From Noviherbaspirillum aerium (GTDB lineage Bacteria; Pseudomonadota; Gammaproteobacteria; Burkholderiales; Burkholderiaceae_D), in contig NZ_VFAH01000001.1 of the NCBI RefSeq assembly GCF_008929045.1, forward strand, positions 186,001 to 250,000: a stretch of 64,000 nucleotides of DNA, in the 5' to 3' direction. Shown piece by piece: positions 9,032 to 17,933 of this stretch. Under the pieces are notes generated by a model. The model did no database searches. It was given only the letters and a program-made list of their open reading frames with translations, and was not told where the DNA came from. Position 1 is the first letter of the stretch. The number at the start of each line of letters is the position of its first letter. The position numbers and the translations under genes were made by a program.

Positions 9032-9852
9032 TGAGCTTTGAACTGCGCGGCGTTACGGTGCGCTATTCGCCGGCGCTCCCTAGGCTTGCGCTGTCCGACG
9101 TCACGCTGTCGATCGCGCAGGGCGAACAGCTGGCGCTGATCGGCCCTTCCGGCGCCGGCAAGACGACGCTGCTGCATACGCTGGCCTTCGCGCGCAGCAT
9201 CGACGGCGGCAGCCTGCGTGCGCTGGATGCGGAGCCCTGGGGGCTGAGCTCGAGCGGACGCCATGCGCTGCGCGCGCGCCTTTTCCTGGCGCCGCAGACG
9301 CCGCCGCTGCCGCCGCGCCAGCGCGTGGTGACCGCGGTGCTCGCCGGGCGCCTGCCGCAGTGGAGCCTGCTCAAGGCGATCACTTCTCTCTTCAAGCCTG
9401 CCGATCCGCAGGCCGCCTACGATGCGCTGTCCAGGTTCAATCTGCAGGACAAGCTGTATGCGCGTGTTGACCGTCTGTCCGGCGGCGAACGCCAGCGCTG
9501 CAGCCTGGCGCGTCTCCTGGTGTCCAATGCGCAGGCGCTGCTGGTCGACGAACCGCTGTCGGCGCTCGATCCCGCGCTGGCGCAGCAGACGCTCGACGTA
9601 CTCCGGCAGGAAGCCCGGGCCCGCAATGCCACCCTCGTCTGCAGCCTGCATCAGGTGGAACTGGCGCGCGCCCATTTTCCGCGCATCGTCGGCCTGCGCA
9701 ATGGACGCGTGGTGTTCGACGCGCCGCGCGACGCCGTCAGCGACCAGATGATCGCCGCGCTGTATCAGCAGTCCGACCGCGAAGCTCAGGTCTCCGTCGG
9801 CGAAGAGCCCGAGATCGGCGCCGGCCGTGGTTTCGCCTCCGGCTGCTACTGA
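9031..9852 (+). CDS. ABC transporter ATP-binding protein (PhnC-like)
   Basis: A 273-residue ATPase of the anion uptake system encoded here. Walker A GPSGAGKTT (about residues 36-45), signature LSGGERQRCSLAR, and Walker B LLVDEPLSALDP are intact. It starts within the stop of the binding-protein gene (TAATG) and runs to or slightly over the first permease. Confidence 0.88.
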   Translation: MSFELRGVTVRYSPALPRLALSDVTLSIAQGEQLALIGPSGAGKTTLLHTLAFARSIDGGSLRALDAEPWGLSSSGRHALRARLFLAPQTPPLPPRQRVVTAVLAGRLPQWSLLKAITSLFKPADPQAAYDALSRFNLQDKLYARVDRLSGGERQRCSLARLLVSNAQALLVDEPLSALDPALAQQTLDVLRQEARARNATLVCSLHQVELARAHFPRIVGLRNGRVVFDAPRDAVSDQMIAALYQQSDREAQVSVGEEPEIGAGRGFASGCY

Positions 9853-9859
9853 CACGATC

Positions 9860-10717
9860 ATGCTGCGCAGCGCATCCGCCGTGTCAACTGCCATGTCCCC
9901 CGCCATCCCGGCCGATCCGAGCTGGCGCGGCCGCGTCACCGCCATCGTGCTGGCGCTGCTGATTCTCTGGCCGCTGCTGGTGTGGAGCGAATTCAAGCCG
10001 TGGATCCTGTTCGATGCGCAGAGCCTGAACGCCACCTGGAATTTTCTCGCGTCCTTCCTGCCGCCCGCCCATTCTCCCGAATTTCTGCTGCTCGTCGCGG
10101 AAGCGACCTGGCAGACCATCGCGATGGCGACGGCCGGCATGGCGCTGGCATTGGTCGGCGCCATGCCGCTGACCATCCTCATCAATGAACGCCTGTCGGT
10201 GTCGCGGCTCGGCACCGGCCGCATCGGCGCCCTTGGCCGCATCGTTCGCCAGCTGATGCGATGGCTGCTGATCGTCTTGCGCAGCGTGCCCGAACTGGTG
10301 TGGGCGCTGCTGCTGGTGCGCATCGTCGGACTCGGTCCGACGGCCGGCGTGCTCGCCATTGCACTGACCTACTGCGGCATGCTCGGCAAGGTCTATGCGG
10401 AGATCCTGGAATCGGCCGAACCGCATGCGACGGATGCGTTGCTCGCCAACGGCAGCGGGCGACTGGCGGCGCTGCTGTACGGCGCCTTGCCGGAATCGGC
10501 GGCGGAACTGGTGTCGTACACCGTCTATCGCTGGGAATGCGCGATTCGCGGCTCGGTGGTGATGGGCTTCGTCGGCGCCGGCGGGCTCGGCCAGCGCATG
10601 GATGAGTCGATGAAGATGCTGGCCGGCGGCGAAGTCGCCACCATGCTGATCATTTTCGTGCTGCTGGTGGCGGGTGCCGATCTTGTCAGCAAGCTGCTGC
10701 GAAGGAGGCTGGCATGA
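9860..10717 (+). CDS. ABC transporter permease (PhnE-like), first copy
   Basis: A 285-residue inner-membrane permease with about six hydrophobic segments and the EAA-type loop near VVMGFVGAGGLGQRM. I favour the ATG at 9860; a GTG at 9827 overlapping the ATPase gene is possible, and neither has a clear ribosome site. It overlaps the next permease by four bases (ATGA). Two different permeases in tandem suggest a heterodimeric channel. Confidence 0.82.
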   Translation: MLRSASAVSTAMSPAIPADPSWRGRVTAIVLALLILWPLLVWSEFKPWILFDAQSLNATWNFLASFLPPAHSPEFLLLVAEATWQTIAMATAGMALALVGAMPLTILINERLSVSRLGTGRIGALGRIVRQLMRWLLIVLRSVPELVWALLLVRIVGLGPTAGVLAIALTYCGMLGKVYAEILESAEPHATDALLANGSGRLAALLYGALPESAAELVSYTVYRWECAIRGSVVMGFVGAGGLGQRMDESMKMLAGGEVATMLIIFVLLVAGADLVSKLLRRRLA

Positions 10718-11553
10718 AACCGGATCCGCAGGGAGCCGTGCCGATGCCGCCCTCACCGCCATCGCTACCATCACCGCCGCCACCTTCCGTCATCCGTCTC
10801 TCGACGCTGTTGCTGCTGCTCGGCCTTGTCGCGCTGGTCGTGGCCAGCTTCGCCACGCTGCCGCTGCAGTGGAAGGCATTCTTCACCCTCGATGCGCTGC
10901 GCACCACGCGCGATTTCCTGGCCGGCTTCGCGCCGCCCGAAAGCGCGCCCGCCTTCCTGCGCAAGACCGCGCTGGCGACTGCTGAAACGATAGCCATGTC
11001 GGCATTGGGCACCGTGATCGCCGCGATTGCGGGAATGCTCCTCGCCGTTCCGGCCAGCGGCCGTTTCGGCGCGGGCCCGAAGGCAAGCACGCGCATGCTG
11101 CTCAATGCATCGCGCGCGGTGCCGGAACTGGTGTGGGCCTCCATTCTGCTTGTCGCGGCGGGGCTCGGCCCCTTTGCCGGCACGCTGGCCCTAGCCTTTC
11201 ATACCAGCGGGGTGCTGGGCAGGCTGTTCGCCGACGCGCTGGAAAACACGTCGCCGCTGCCCGAATCGTCCTTGCGGCTCAACGGCGCGCAAGCGATGCC
11301 GGCCTTTCTATATGCGACGCTGCCGCAGGCATTGCCGCAGATGCTGTCCTACACGCTGTATCGCTGGGAAAACAATATCCGTGCCGCAGCCATCCTCGGC
11401 GTCGTCGGCGCCGGCGGCCTGGGGCAGATGCTGAAGTACCACCTTTCGCTTTTCCAGATGCATCAGGCCGCCACCGTCATCATCGCCATGCTGCTGCTGG
11501 TCGCATTTGTCGATGCCTGCAGCTTTGCGCTGCGACGCCTGCTGATGCGCTGA
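10714..11553 (+). CDS. ABC transporter permease (PhnE-like), second copy
   Basis: A 279-residue permease paralogous to the preceding one; both share the block SAELV/PQMLSYTLYRWE and the Gly-rich VGAGGLGQ loop. It has a Pro/Ser-rich cytoplasmic N-terminus of about 25 residues before the first membrane helix. Last gene of the operon; no terminator hairpin is evident after it. Confidence 0.84.
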   Translation: MKPDPQGAVPMPPSPPSLPSPPPPSVIRLSTLLLLLGLVALVVASFATLPLQWKAFFTLDALRTTRDFLAGFAPPESAPAFLRKTALATAETIAMSALGTVIAAIAGMLLAVPASGRFGAGPKASTRMLLNASRAVPELVWASILLVAAGLGPFAGTLALAFHTSGVLGRLFADALENTSPLPESSLRLNGAQAMPAFLYATLPQALPQMLSYTLYRWENNIRAAAILGVVGAGGLGQMLKYHLSLFQMHQAATVIIAMLLLVAFVDACSFALRRLLMR

Positions 11554-11998
11554 GCGAATCTTTCTTCTTCTCCTTTAATTCTTCTTCGGCACAAGAGCCA
11601 TCATTGTTCCCTCCATCTGGGCATGCAGTGAGGCATTACGCTGTCCCCAACGCCCGGCAAGGAATTTTCAATCGTGCCGATAGTCTCAGCAAATGAGCAC
11701 GGCATTGCCGACACATGGCCGCTCTCCTTCACTTTCATCGCTGCCGGGAACACGCTTCATCGGCACGCCGATCCCGCATGCACTTTGTACTTTGTGCAGG
11801 TAATTCTTGCGTGCGTTGTCAATCCCGCCCGGATAAAAACGCACTGCAGCAAACATCGAAGATCATGCATCCATTGATACGACTGCAGGCATTGCGTCGA
11901 TAAGACGCCTGCGTGGTACATGTCTTGCATCCCAGTCGCGTCCACCTACCAACGCGACCTGGCCAGCGGCATCGCCAGGCAACTATGAGAGGAATTCC
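11554..11998. other. 445-bp intergenic stretch
   Basis: No convincing gene. It begins with pyrimidine-rich sequence (possible Rho-dependent end of the transporter operon) and ends with a GAGAGGAA ribosome site for the Mn catalase. Short open frames here lack ribosome sites and codon bias. Confidence 0.6.
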
Positions 11999-12904
11999 AT
12001 GTTTGCTCATAACAAACGTCTTCAGTACACGGTGCGCGTCACCGAAAGCAATCCAGGACTGGCCAATCTTCTGCTGGAACAATTCGGCGGCCCGCAGGGC
12101 GAACTCGCCGCAGCCTGTCGCTACTTCACCCAGGCACTGAGCGAGGATGATCCGGGCCGCAAGGACATGCTGTTCGACATCGCGACCGAAGAGCTGAGCC
12201 ATCTTGAAGTGATCGGCAACCTGGTCGCCATGCTGAACAAGGGCGCGAAGGGCCCTCTGGCCGAAGGCATCGACAGCGAAGCGGAAATGTATCGCAAGAT
12301 CCATGGCGCGGGCAACGACAGCCACGTCACCCAGGTGCTGTACGGCGCCGGCACGCCGCTCATCAATTCCGCCGGCGTGCCGTGGACCGCTGCCTACATC
12401 GATACCATCGGCGAGCCGACCGCCGACCTGCGTTCCAATATCGCGGCCGAGGCGCGCGCCAAGATCGTGTACGAACGCCTGATCAACTGCACCGACGATC
12501 CGGGCGTGAAGGAAGCGCTGGGCTTCCTGATGACCCGCGAGATCGCCCACCAGAAGTCGTTCGAGAAGGCGCTGTACTCGATCGAGCCCAACTTCCCTCC
12601 CGGCAAACTGCAGGGCGATCCCCGCTTCACCGGCGTCTACTTCAACATGTCGCAGGGCGAAGGCGACATGCGCGGCTCCTGGAACCAGGGCGACCAGTGG
12701 ATGTTCGTGTCGGACCGCAACGAGCAGGCCGCGGTCGATGGCGGCGACGGTCTTGCCAGCGTGCAGTTGAAGACGGAAGAAATGACCGCGCTCGACATCA
12801 TGGCCAAGCGTACGCAATCCAATCCCACGGTGGACCCGCCCACCGGCGCCGAGCTCGGCGTAGCGCCCGGCGGCCCGGCGAAATCCGTCAAGAGCAAGAC
12901 GTGA
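11999..12904 (+). CDS. Manganese catalase family protein
   Basis: A 301-residue non-haem dimanganese catalase that would break down hydrogen peroxide. Ferritin-like helices carry the Mn ligands: a Glu in GELAAACRYF, the ExxH pairs in EELSHLE and REIAHQKSFE, and a Glu in the NIAAEARAKIVYE helix. The C-terminal stretch (GEGDMRGSWNQG) is characteristic of the KatN-type family. It has a good GAGAGGAA ribosome site. The next gene is an Nramp Mn transporter, consistent with metal supply to this enzyme. Confidence 0.92.
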   Translation: MFAHNKRLQYTVRVTESNPGLANLLLEQFGGPQGELAAACRYFTQALSEDDPGRKDMLFDIATEELSHLEVIGNLVAMLNKGAKGPLAEGIDSEAEMYRKIHGAGNDSHVTQVLYGAGTPLINSAGVPWTAAYIDTIGEPTADLRSNIAAEARAKIVYERLINCTDDPGVKEALGFLMTREIAHQKSFEKALYSIEPNFPPGKLQGDPRFTGVYFNMSQGEGDMRGSWNQGDQWMFVSDRNEQAAVDGGDGLASVQLKTEEMTALDIMAKRTQSNPTVDPPTGAELGVAPGGPAKSVKSKT

Positions 12905-12955
12905 TGCGTGATTCTTCATTCGGTCCCTGAACGGCATTGAATGAATGAATCGCTG

Positions 12956-13019
12956 AGCCATTGCTGCTTCATGCACGCGGCGCACGCGGTGCACGCAGCG
13001 CATGTGATGCAGCATGGCT
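12956..13019. other. Long imperfect stem-loop in the Mn catalase - mntH gap
   Basis: The arms 12956-12974 and 13000-13019 pair over most of their length (AGCCAT..GCTGC..CATGC against GCATG..GCAGCATGGCT). No T tract follows. It could act on RNA stability or antitermination between the two genes. Confidence 0.45.
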
Positions 13020-13030
13020 CTCCAATACCC

Positions 13031-13058
13031 GCAGGCAGCGCCTCGCATCGCTGCCTGC
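13031..13058. other. Perfect 10-bp hairpin upstream of mntH
   Basis: GCAGGCAGCG and CGCTGCCTGC flank an 8-nt loop, 30 bp before the mntH start. The sequence after it is A-rich rather than T-rich, so it is not a typical terminator; a regulatory leader structure is possible. Confidence 0.5.
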
Positions 13059-13087
13059 GCAAGAAAAGATAAGAAGGATGCGTCTTC

Positions 13088-14425
13088 ATGCCCCCGCCCA
13101 CCATCGCGGACACACCAGCCTGGACTTCACCGATACCCGCCGACGGAAACGGCATGCTGCGCAGCGTCGCCGTTAACGAGAGCGGCCACTGGATACGACG
13201 CCTGCTCGGCTTCATGGGACCGGGCTACCTGGTGGCGGTCGGCTACATGGACCCGGGCAACTGGGCCACCGATCTTGCCGGCGGTTCCTCGTTCGGCTAT
13301 TCGCTGCTGTGGATCATCATGCTGTCGAACCTGATGGCGATCCTGCTGCAGATCCTCGCCGCGCGTCTCGGCATCGCCACCGGCATGGATCTCGCCCAGG
13401 CCTGCCGCGCCCATTACTCGCGCAAGTCGGCGCTGGCGCAATGGGTGATCTGCGAAATCGCGATCTGCGCCACCGATCTTGCCGAAGTGATCGGCACCGC
13501 GATTGCGCTCAACCTGCTGTTCGGCATACCGCTCGCCTGGGGAGTGACGCTGACCGTGCTCGATGTGCTGGTGGTGCTGTGGCTGCAGCAGCGCGGCTTC
13601 CGCTATTTCGAAGCGCTGATCATCGGCCTGCTGAGCATCATCTTCGTCTGTATCGTATTCAACCTGATCCTGGCGCAGCCGCAGTGGCGCGAAGTGGCCG
13701 CCGGCATCATTCCCAACAGCCAGACCATCACCGATCCGGCGATGCTGTATGTGGCCATCGGCATCATCGGCGCGACCGTCATGCCGCACAATCTTTACCT
13801 GCATTCCTCGACGGTGCAGACGCGCCGCTATGCGCTCGATGACAAGGGCCGGCGCAACGCGATGAAGTGGGCATCGATCGACGTGGTGATCGCGCTGCTG
13901 CTGGCGCTCATCGTCAACGGTTCCATCCTCATCACCGCGGCGGCGGTGTTTCATGCCAGCGGGCATCGCGAGGTCGCCGAGATCCAGGATGCCTATCACC
14001 TGCTCACGCCGCTGCTTGGCACCGGCATGGCCAGCATCCTGTTCGGCCTGGCGCTGCTGGCATCCGGCCAGAGCTCGACGCTGACCGCGACGCTGGCCGG
14101 ACAGGTCGTGATGGAAGGCTACATACAGCTGAAGATGCGGCCCTGGCTGCGCCGCCTGCTGACGCGCTCGATTGCCATCGTTCCGGCGCTGGTCGCCACC
14201 ATCTACTACGGTGAAAGCGGCACCGCGAAGCTGCTGGTGTTCAGCCAGGTGGTGCTGAGCCTGCAGTTGCCGTTCGCCGTGATTCCGCTGGTGCGCTTCA
14301 CCAGCGACAGCAAGCGCATGGGCAGCTTCGCCAACCCGCGCTGGGTGAGCTGCCTCGCCTGGCTGGTGGCCATCATCATCGTGTCGCTCAACGGTGCAAT
14401 GCTTTACGGTTTGTTAAAAGGATGA
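13088..14425 (+). CDS. mntH: Nramp family Mn2+/Fe2+ transporter
   Basis: A 445-residue proton-coupled divalent-metal importer in the inner membrane with about 11 hydrophobic segments. The Nramp signature DPGNWATD lies in TM1, and the [10 protein letters not shown] motif of TM6 carries the metal-binding Met. A roughly 40-residue N-terminal extension precedes the transporter core, and an internal ATG (MLRSVAVNE) is an alternative start. Placement after Mn catalase argues for manganese as physiological substrate. No MntR-type regulator is adjacent. Confidence 0.9.
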   Translation: MPPPTIADTPAWTSPIPADGNGMLRSVAVNESGHWIRRLLGFMGPGYLVAVGYMDPGNWATDLAGGSSFGYSLLWIIMLSNLMAILLQILAARLGIATGMDLAQACRAHYSRKSALAQWVICEIAICATDLAEVIGTAIALNLLFGIPLAWGVTLTVLDVLVVLWLQQRGFRYFEALIIGLLSIIFVCIVFNLILAQPQWREVAAGIIPNSQTITDPAMLYVAIGIIGATVMPHNLYLHSSTVQTRRYALDDKGRRNAMKWASIDVVIALLLALIVNGSILITAAAVFHASGHREVAEIQDAYHLLTPLLGTGMASILFGLALLASGQSSTLTATLAGQVVMEGYIQLKMRPWLRRLLTRSIAIVPALVATIYYGESGTAKLLVFSQVVLSLQLPFAVIPLVRFTSDSKRMGSFANPRWVSCLAWLVAIIIVSLNGAMLYGLLKG

Positions 14426-14476
14426 TTCCCGGCGCCGCTACACTATAGATCCGAACCGGAAAATGCACCGTTTTTC

Positions 14477-14520
14477 GGGCCGAATCCCCTCACCCCGGCC
14501 CTCTCCCAGGGGATAGAGGG
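14477..14520 (+). repeat. Dispersed intergenic repeat, copy A
   Basis: The core GGGCCGAATCCCCTCACCCC (continuing to GGCC, 14477-14500) is found almost unchanged in inverted orientation at 19683-19705. It is followed by CCCTCT..AGAGGG, a short inverted repeat. It lies between mntH and the SRAP gene and may also act in 3' end formation. Confidence 0.6.
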
Positions 14521-14540
14521 TCGAATCAATAAAAACCATC

Positions 14541-15266
14541 ATGTGCGGACGCATTACCCAACATCGCGATCAGCTTGCCTATGCCCGGGAAATGGGCTGG
14601 CAGGCCGACGACTTCGGCCGCCAGGAGGGGCGCCGCGCTCCCAGCTGGAATGTGGCGCCCGGCACTTCGCCCTGGCTGATGCATCGCTTTGAGGACGACC
14701 GCGAACACATGGATACGGTGAGCTGGGGTTACCGTCCTTCCTGGGCTGCCGAAAAGAAAATTCCGATCGCCATCAATGCCCGCATCGAAAAAGCGGCGAC
14801 CGGTCCCTATTTCAGGCCCTTGTGGAAGAAGGGCCGCGCCATCGTGCCGGCCGACGGCTGGTATGAATGGACCGGCGAGAAAGGCCGCAAGCAGCCCTGG
14901 TACATACGGCGCAAGGATGACCGGCCGATGTTTCTGGCCGCCATCACCGGCTACCGCGCGGACAAGGAGCCCGGCGAGAATACCGGCTTCGTGATCGTCA
15001 CCGCCGCGGCCGATGGCGGCCTGATCGACGTGCATGACCGCCGGCCGGTGGTGTTTTCGCCGGAAGATGCGGCCCTGTGGATGGATAACAGCCTGCCGTC
15101 CGAGCAGGCCGAGCATCTGGCGCGGGCCATGGCGCTGCCGCCGGAAGCCTTTGACTGGTATCGGGTGAGCACCGACGTCAACCGCGTCGGCAACAACTCC
15201 GCGCACCTGATCGAGCCGATCGCCGCGCAAGACGCGGATGAGGCAACGGAAGACGAAGACGAATGA
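14541..15266 (+). CDS. SOS response-associated peptidase (SRAP/HMCES-YedK family)
   Basis: A 241-residue protein that in the family forms a covalent thiazolidine link with abasic sites in single-stranded DNA. Cys2, exposed after Met removal (MCGRITQH), is the catalytic residue; the conserved NARIEKA, PADGWYEW and H-containing (DVHDRRPVVF) motifs are present. The acidic C-terminal tail (DEATEDEDE) is unusual but not disabling. Its stop abuts the stop of the convergent prenyltransferase-like gene with no gap. No LexA box was seen upstream. Confidence 0.92.
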   Translation: MCGRITQHRDQLAYAREMGWQADDFGRQEGRRAPSWNVAPGTSPWLMHRFEDDREHMDTVSWGYRPSWAAEKKIPIAINARIEKAATGPYFRPLWKKGRAIVPADGWYEWTGEKGRKQPWYIRRKDDRPMFLAAITGYRADKEPGENTGFVIVTAAADGGLIDVHDRRPVVFSPEDAALWMDNSLPSEQAEHLARAMALPPEAFDWYRVSTDVNRVGNNSAHLIEPIAAQDADEATEDEDE

Positions 15267-15872
15267 TCAGCCGCCCAGCGTGCGGTCCTGCCGGGAAAAC
15301 CATTCCAGCGCCTGCTCAAGGTGCTCCGGCTTGAAGTCTGGCCAGTAATCGTCCACCACATAGATATCCGCATACACCGACTGCACCGGAAGAAAGCCGC
15401 TCAGCCTGCGTCCGCCGCCCCAGCGCACCACCATGTCGAGCCGGGAAACATCGCTGGAACGGATGTCGCCGTGCTTCATGCCCGCCAGGTCCCATTTCCA
15501 GCCGTAGTTGACCAGGAAATTGACCTTGATGCCGCTTCCCTGCCGCTGGCGGTACTGCCGCAGTTCCGCGGGAAACTGTTCCGAGTCTTCGTCGCCGACC
15601 ACCAGCAGCGCGCAGCCGCGCCGCATCACTTCTTCCGCAAAGTGGATGCAGGCCTGGCTGAACGCATGCTTCTGCTCCGAGGGCCGCTTGACATTGTCCT
15701 GAGTAAAGCCGTACACCGACACTTCCTCGATGCCGAGTGCCTTGCATTGCTCGTACAGCCGCAGGCCCGGTTCGATGCCGAACGCGTAGCCGTCCTGCTT
15801 GCCCATGCCGCGATTGACTGCCCAGCGGCGATTGCCGTCCGGAATGAAGCCGATGTGTCTTGGAAGCGCCAT
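15267..15872 (-). CDS. Short undecaprenyl-diphosphate-synthase-like cis-prenyltransferase
   Basis: A 201-residue relative of UppS, about 50 residues shorter than the housekeeping enzyme. The catalytic-Asp loop is HIGFIPDGNRRWA (usual HVAIIMDGNGRWA), and the C-terminal diphosphate site reads VRWGGGRRLSGFL (usual IRTGGExRISNFL), with Trp and Gly at normally Thr and Glu positions. YADIYVVDDYWPDF is retained with Asp for the usual Glu. The region before the C-terminal motif is shortened. Probably not the cell-wall UppS; it may make a shorter or different isoprenoid, or be non-catalytic. No terpene genes are adjacent. Confidence 0.78.
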   Translation of the reverse strand: MALPRHIGFIPDGNRRWAVNRGMGKQDGYAFGIEPGLRLYEQCKALGIEEVSVYGFTQDNVKRPSEQKHAFSQACIHFAEEVMRRGCALLVVGDEDSEQFPAELRQYRQRQGSGIKVNFLVNYGWKWDLAGMKHGDIRSSDVSRLDMVVRWGGGRRLSGFLPVQSVYADIYVVDDYWPDFKPEHLEQALEWFSRQDRTLGG

Positions 15873-15921
15873 GCGTCATCACCATGCCATGATGGAAACC
15901 GCTTCACTATAAAAGCTTCCT

Positions 15922-17715
15922 TCAGGATTCGGATTGCTGCTTCTCCAATGCCGTGCGGATTGCCTGCGCATCCGGATCGCCCTTGTCCAGCGCTTCGTAA
16001 TAGGACTTGGCCTGGGCGCGGGTCATGTGCGGCGGCAAGGGCGGCACATTGGCGTCGGCCACGAATTCCAGCACGCAAGGCCGGTCCGCCGCGAGCGCCT
16101 GGTCCCAGGCTGCGCCGACCTGGTCCGCGCTTTCCACGCGCAGGCCATGCAGGCCGAGCATGCGCGCAAAGTCGGCATAGGCGAAATCGGGCAGGTCCTG
16201 CGACGGCGCATACTTCGGATCGCTTTGCTGTCCGCGCTGCTCCCAGCTGACGAAGTTCAGGTCCCGGTTGTTGAGCACCATGACGACCAGGTTCGGCTTG
16301 CTCCATGCGCGCCAGTTCTTCGCGATCGTGATCAGCCCGTTGATGCCGTTCATCTGCATCGCGCCGTCGCCGGCGAGTGCGATCACCGGGCGGTCCGGAT
16401 ACGCATACTTGGCGGCGATCGCATACGGCACCGCGCAGCCCATGGTCGACAAGCCGCCCGACAGCGAAGCCTGCATGCCTTGCCGCATCTGCAGATGCAG
16501 CGCATACCAGCTGGCGACCGAACCGGAATCGCAGGTCAGGACGCAGTCATCTGGCAGCCGCTTCGACAGTTCGTGAAAGGGAAGCTGCGGATTGATCGGC
16601 GCCGCAGCATCCATCGCACGGCGCGCCATGGTCTGCCGCCAGCGCTGCATATTGCCTTCGATCTCCATGCGCCAGCCGCGGTCGCTCTTGCGGTCCAGCA
16701 GCGGCAGCAGCGCCTTCAGGGTTTCGCGCGCATCGCCGATCAGGTTGCATTCCATCGGGTAGCGCAGGCTGGTCATCCTGGCGTCGATATCGATCTGCAC
16801 GCCGCGCGCCTGTCCTTCCGGCGGCAGGAATTCCGCGTAGGGAAAGCTCGACCCGACCATCAGCAGCGTGTCGCAGCCGCTCATCATTTCGAAACTGGGA
16901 CGCGTGCCGATGATGCCGATGCTGCCGGTGACGAAAGGCAGGTCGTCCGGCACGGCGGCCTTGCCCAGCAGCGCCTTGGCGATGCCGGCGCCCAGCAGGT
17001 CGGCCGCCTGGATCAGTTCATCGGCGGCGCCGAGCGCGCCGGCCCCGGCCAGAATCGCCACCTTCCTGCCGCGGTTGAGGATCTCGGCGGCCTGCTGCAG
17101 GCTGGCCGCGGACGGCACGAGATTGCGGCCGACCGTGCCGATGCCCGAGTGCACCGTGCCATGCTCGCGCGGCGGCGTGTCCACCGCATCAAGCTCCTGC
17201 AGGTCGTTGGGAATGATGATGCAGGTCACCGTACGCTGCTCCTGCGCAATGCGGAAGGCGCGGTCGATCAGGTGGCGCACCTGCTCCGGGACCATCGCGG
17301 TCTGCACGAACTCGTGCGCGACATCCTTGAACAGCGTCTGCAGGTCGACTTCCTGCTGGTAATCGCCGCCGAGCGCGGCGCGTTTCTGCTGGCCGACGAT
17401 GGCGACCACCGGCTGATGGTCCATCTTGGCGTCGTACAGGCCATTGAGCAGATGGATGGCGCCGGGGCCCGACGTGGCCAGGCAGACGCCGGCCTGACCG
17501 GTAAATTTTGCGTGGGCGCAGGCCATGAAGGCGGCCATTTCCTCGTGCCGGGTCTGCACGAATTCAACCGCGTCCTGGCGGCCGAAGGCGCCCATGATGC
17601 CGTTGATGCCGTCGCCCGGATAGCCGTAGACGCGACTAACGTTCCATTGCTGCAGGCGCTGCAGAATGAAGTCGCCGACAGTGCCGACATTGCCGATAGT
17701 GCCATCATTGGCCAT
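15922..17715 (-). CDS. Thiamine-pyrophosphate-dependent enzyme, PoxB-like
   Basis: A 597-residue member of the pyruvate oxidase/acetolactate synthase superfamily. The N-terminal PYR domain has the catalytic Glu in QTRHEEMAAFMA, the middle domain resembles the FAD-binding fold, and the C-terminal PP domain has the TPP motif GDGAMQMNGINGL ending at NNRDLN. The best match is ubiquinone-dependent pyruvate dehydrogenase, which converts pyruvate to acetate and CO2 at the membrane. The ATG at 17715 has a strong GGAGGA ribosome site. Other TPP enzymes of this superfamily cannot be excluded. Confidence 0.83.
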   Translation of the reverse strand: MANDGTIGNVGTVGDFILQRLQQWNVSRVYGYPGDGINGIMGAFGRQDAVEFVQTRHEEMAAFMACAHAKFTGQAGVCLATSGPGAIHLLNGLYDAKMDHQPVVAIVGQQKRAALGGDYQQEVDLQTLFKDVAHEFVQTAMVPEQVRHLIDRAFRIAQEQRTVTCIIIPNDLQELDAVDTPPREHGTVHSGIGTVGRNLVPSAASLQQAAEILNRGRKVAILAGAGALGAADELIQAADLLGAGIAKALLGKAAVPDDLPFVTGSIGIIGTRPSFEMMSGCDTLLMVGSSFPYAEFLPPEGQARGVQIDIDARMTSLRYPMECNLIGDARETLKALLPLLDRKSDRGWRMEIEGNMQRWRQTMARRAMDAAAPINPQLPFHELSKRLPDDCVLTCDSGSVASWYALHLQMRQGMQASLSGGLSTMGCAVPYAIAAKYAYPDRPVIALAGDGAMQMNGINGLITIAKNWRAWSKPNLVVMVLNNRDLNFVSWEQRGQQSDPKYAPSQDLPDFAYADFARMLGLHGLRVESADQVGAAWDQALAADRPCVLEFVADANVPPLPPHMTRAQAKSYYEALDKGDPDAQAIRTALEKQQSES

Positions 17716-17828
17716 GATGCTTCCTCCGGAATACGAATGAGCGGACAGAAGGCTTAGCAAATTGCATTCCGCTTGCCCGGACGCAGCATCGGCGCCGGCG
17801 AGCTGATGGCGGGAAACGTCGCGCCAAG

Positions 17829-17855
17829 CAAAAAGCGACGCCGAAGCGTCGCTTT
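17829..17855 (-). terminator. Rho-independent terminator of the livK-like gene
   Basis: On the minus strand, GCGACGC and GCGTCGC pair around a stable TTCG tetraloop, with flanking A-T pairs and a run of five T residues. It lies about 80 bp past the stop of the binding-protein gene. Confidence 0.88.
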
Positions 17856-17933
17856 CTTGTTTGCCATGCATTCCCGGAATCTGCTCCGGGAATCAATCAA
17901 CAGCAATCGGCCGGCAGCAATGGCCAGCGCTGA

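Noticed and set aside
11674-11877. A 67-codon frame in the gap before the Mn catalase gene
   Set aside because: No ribosome site, no domain and unusual composition.
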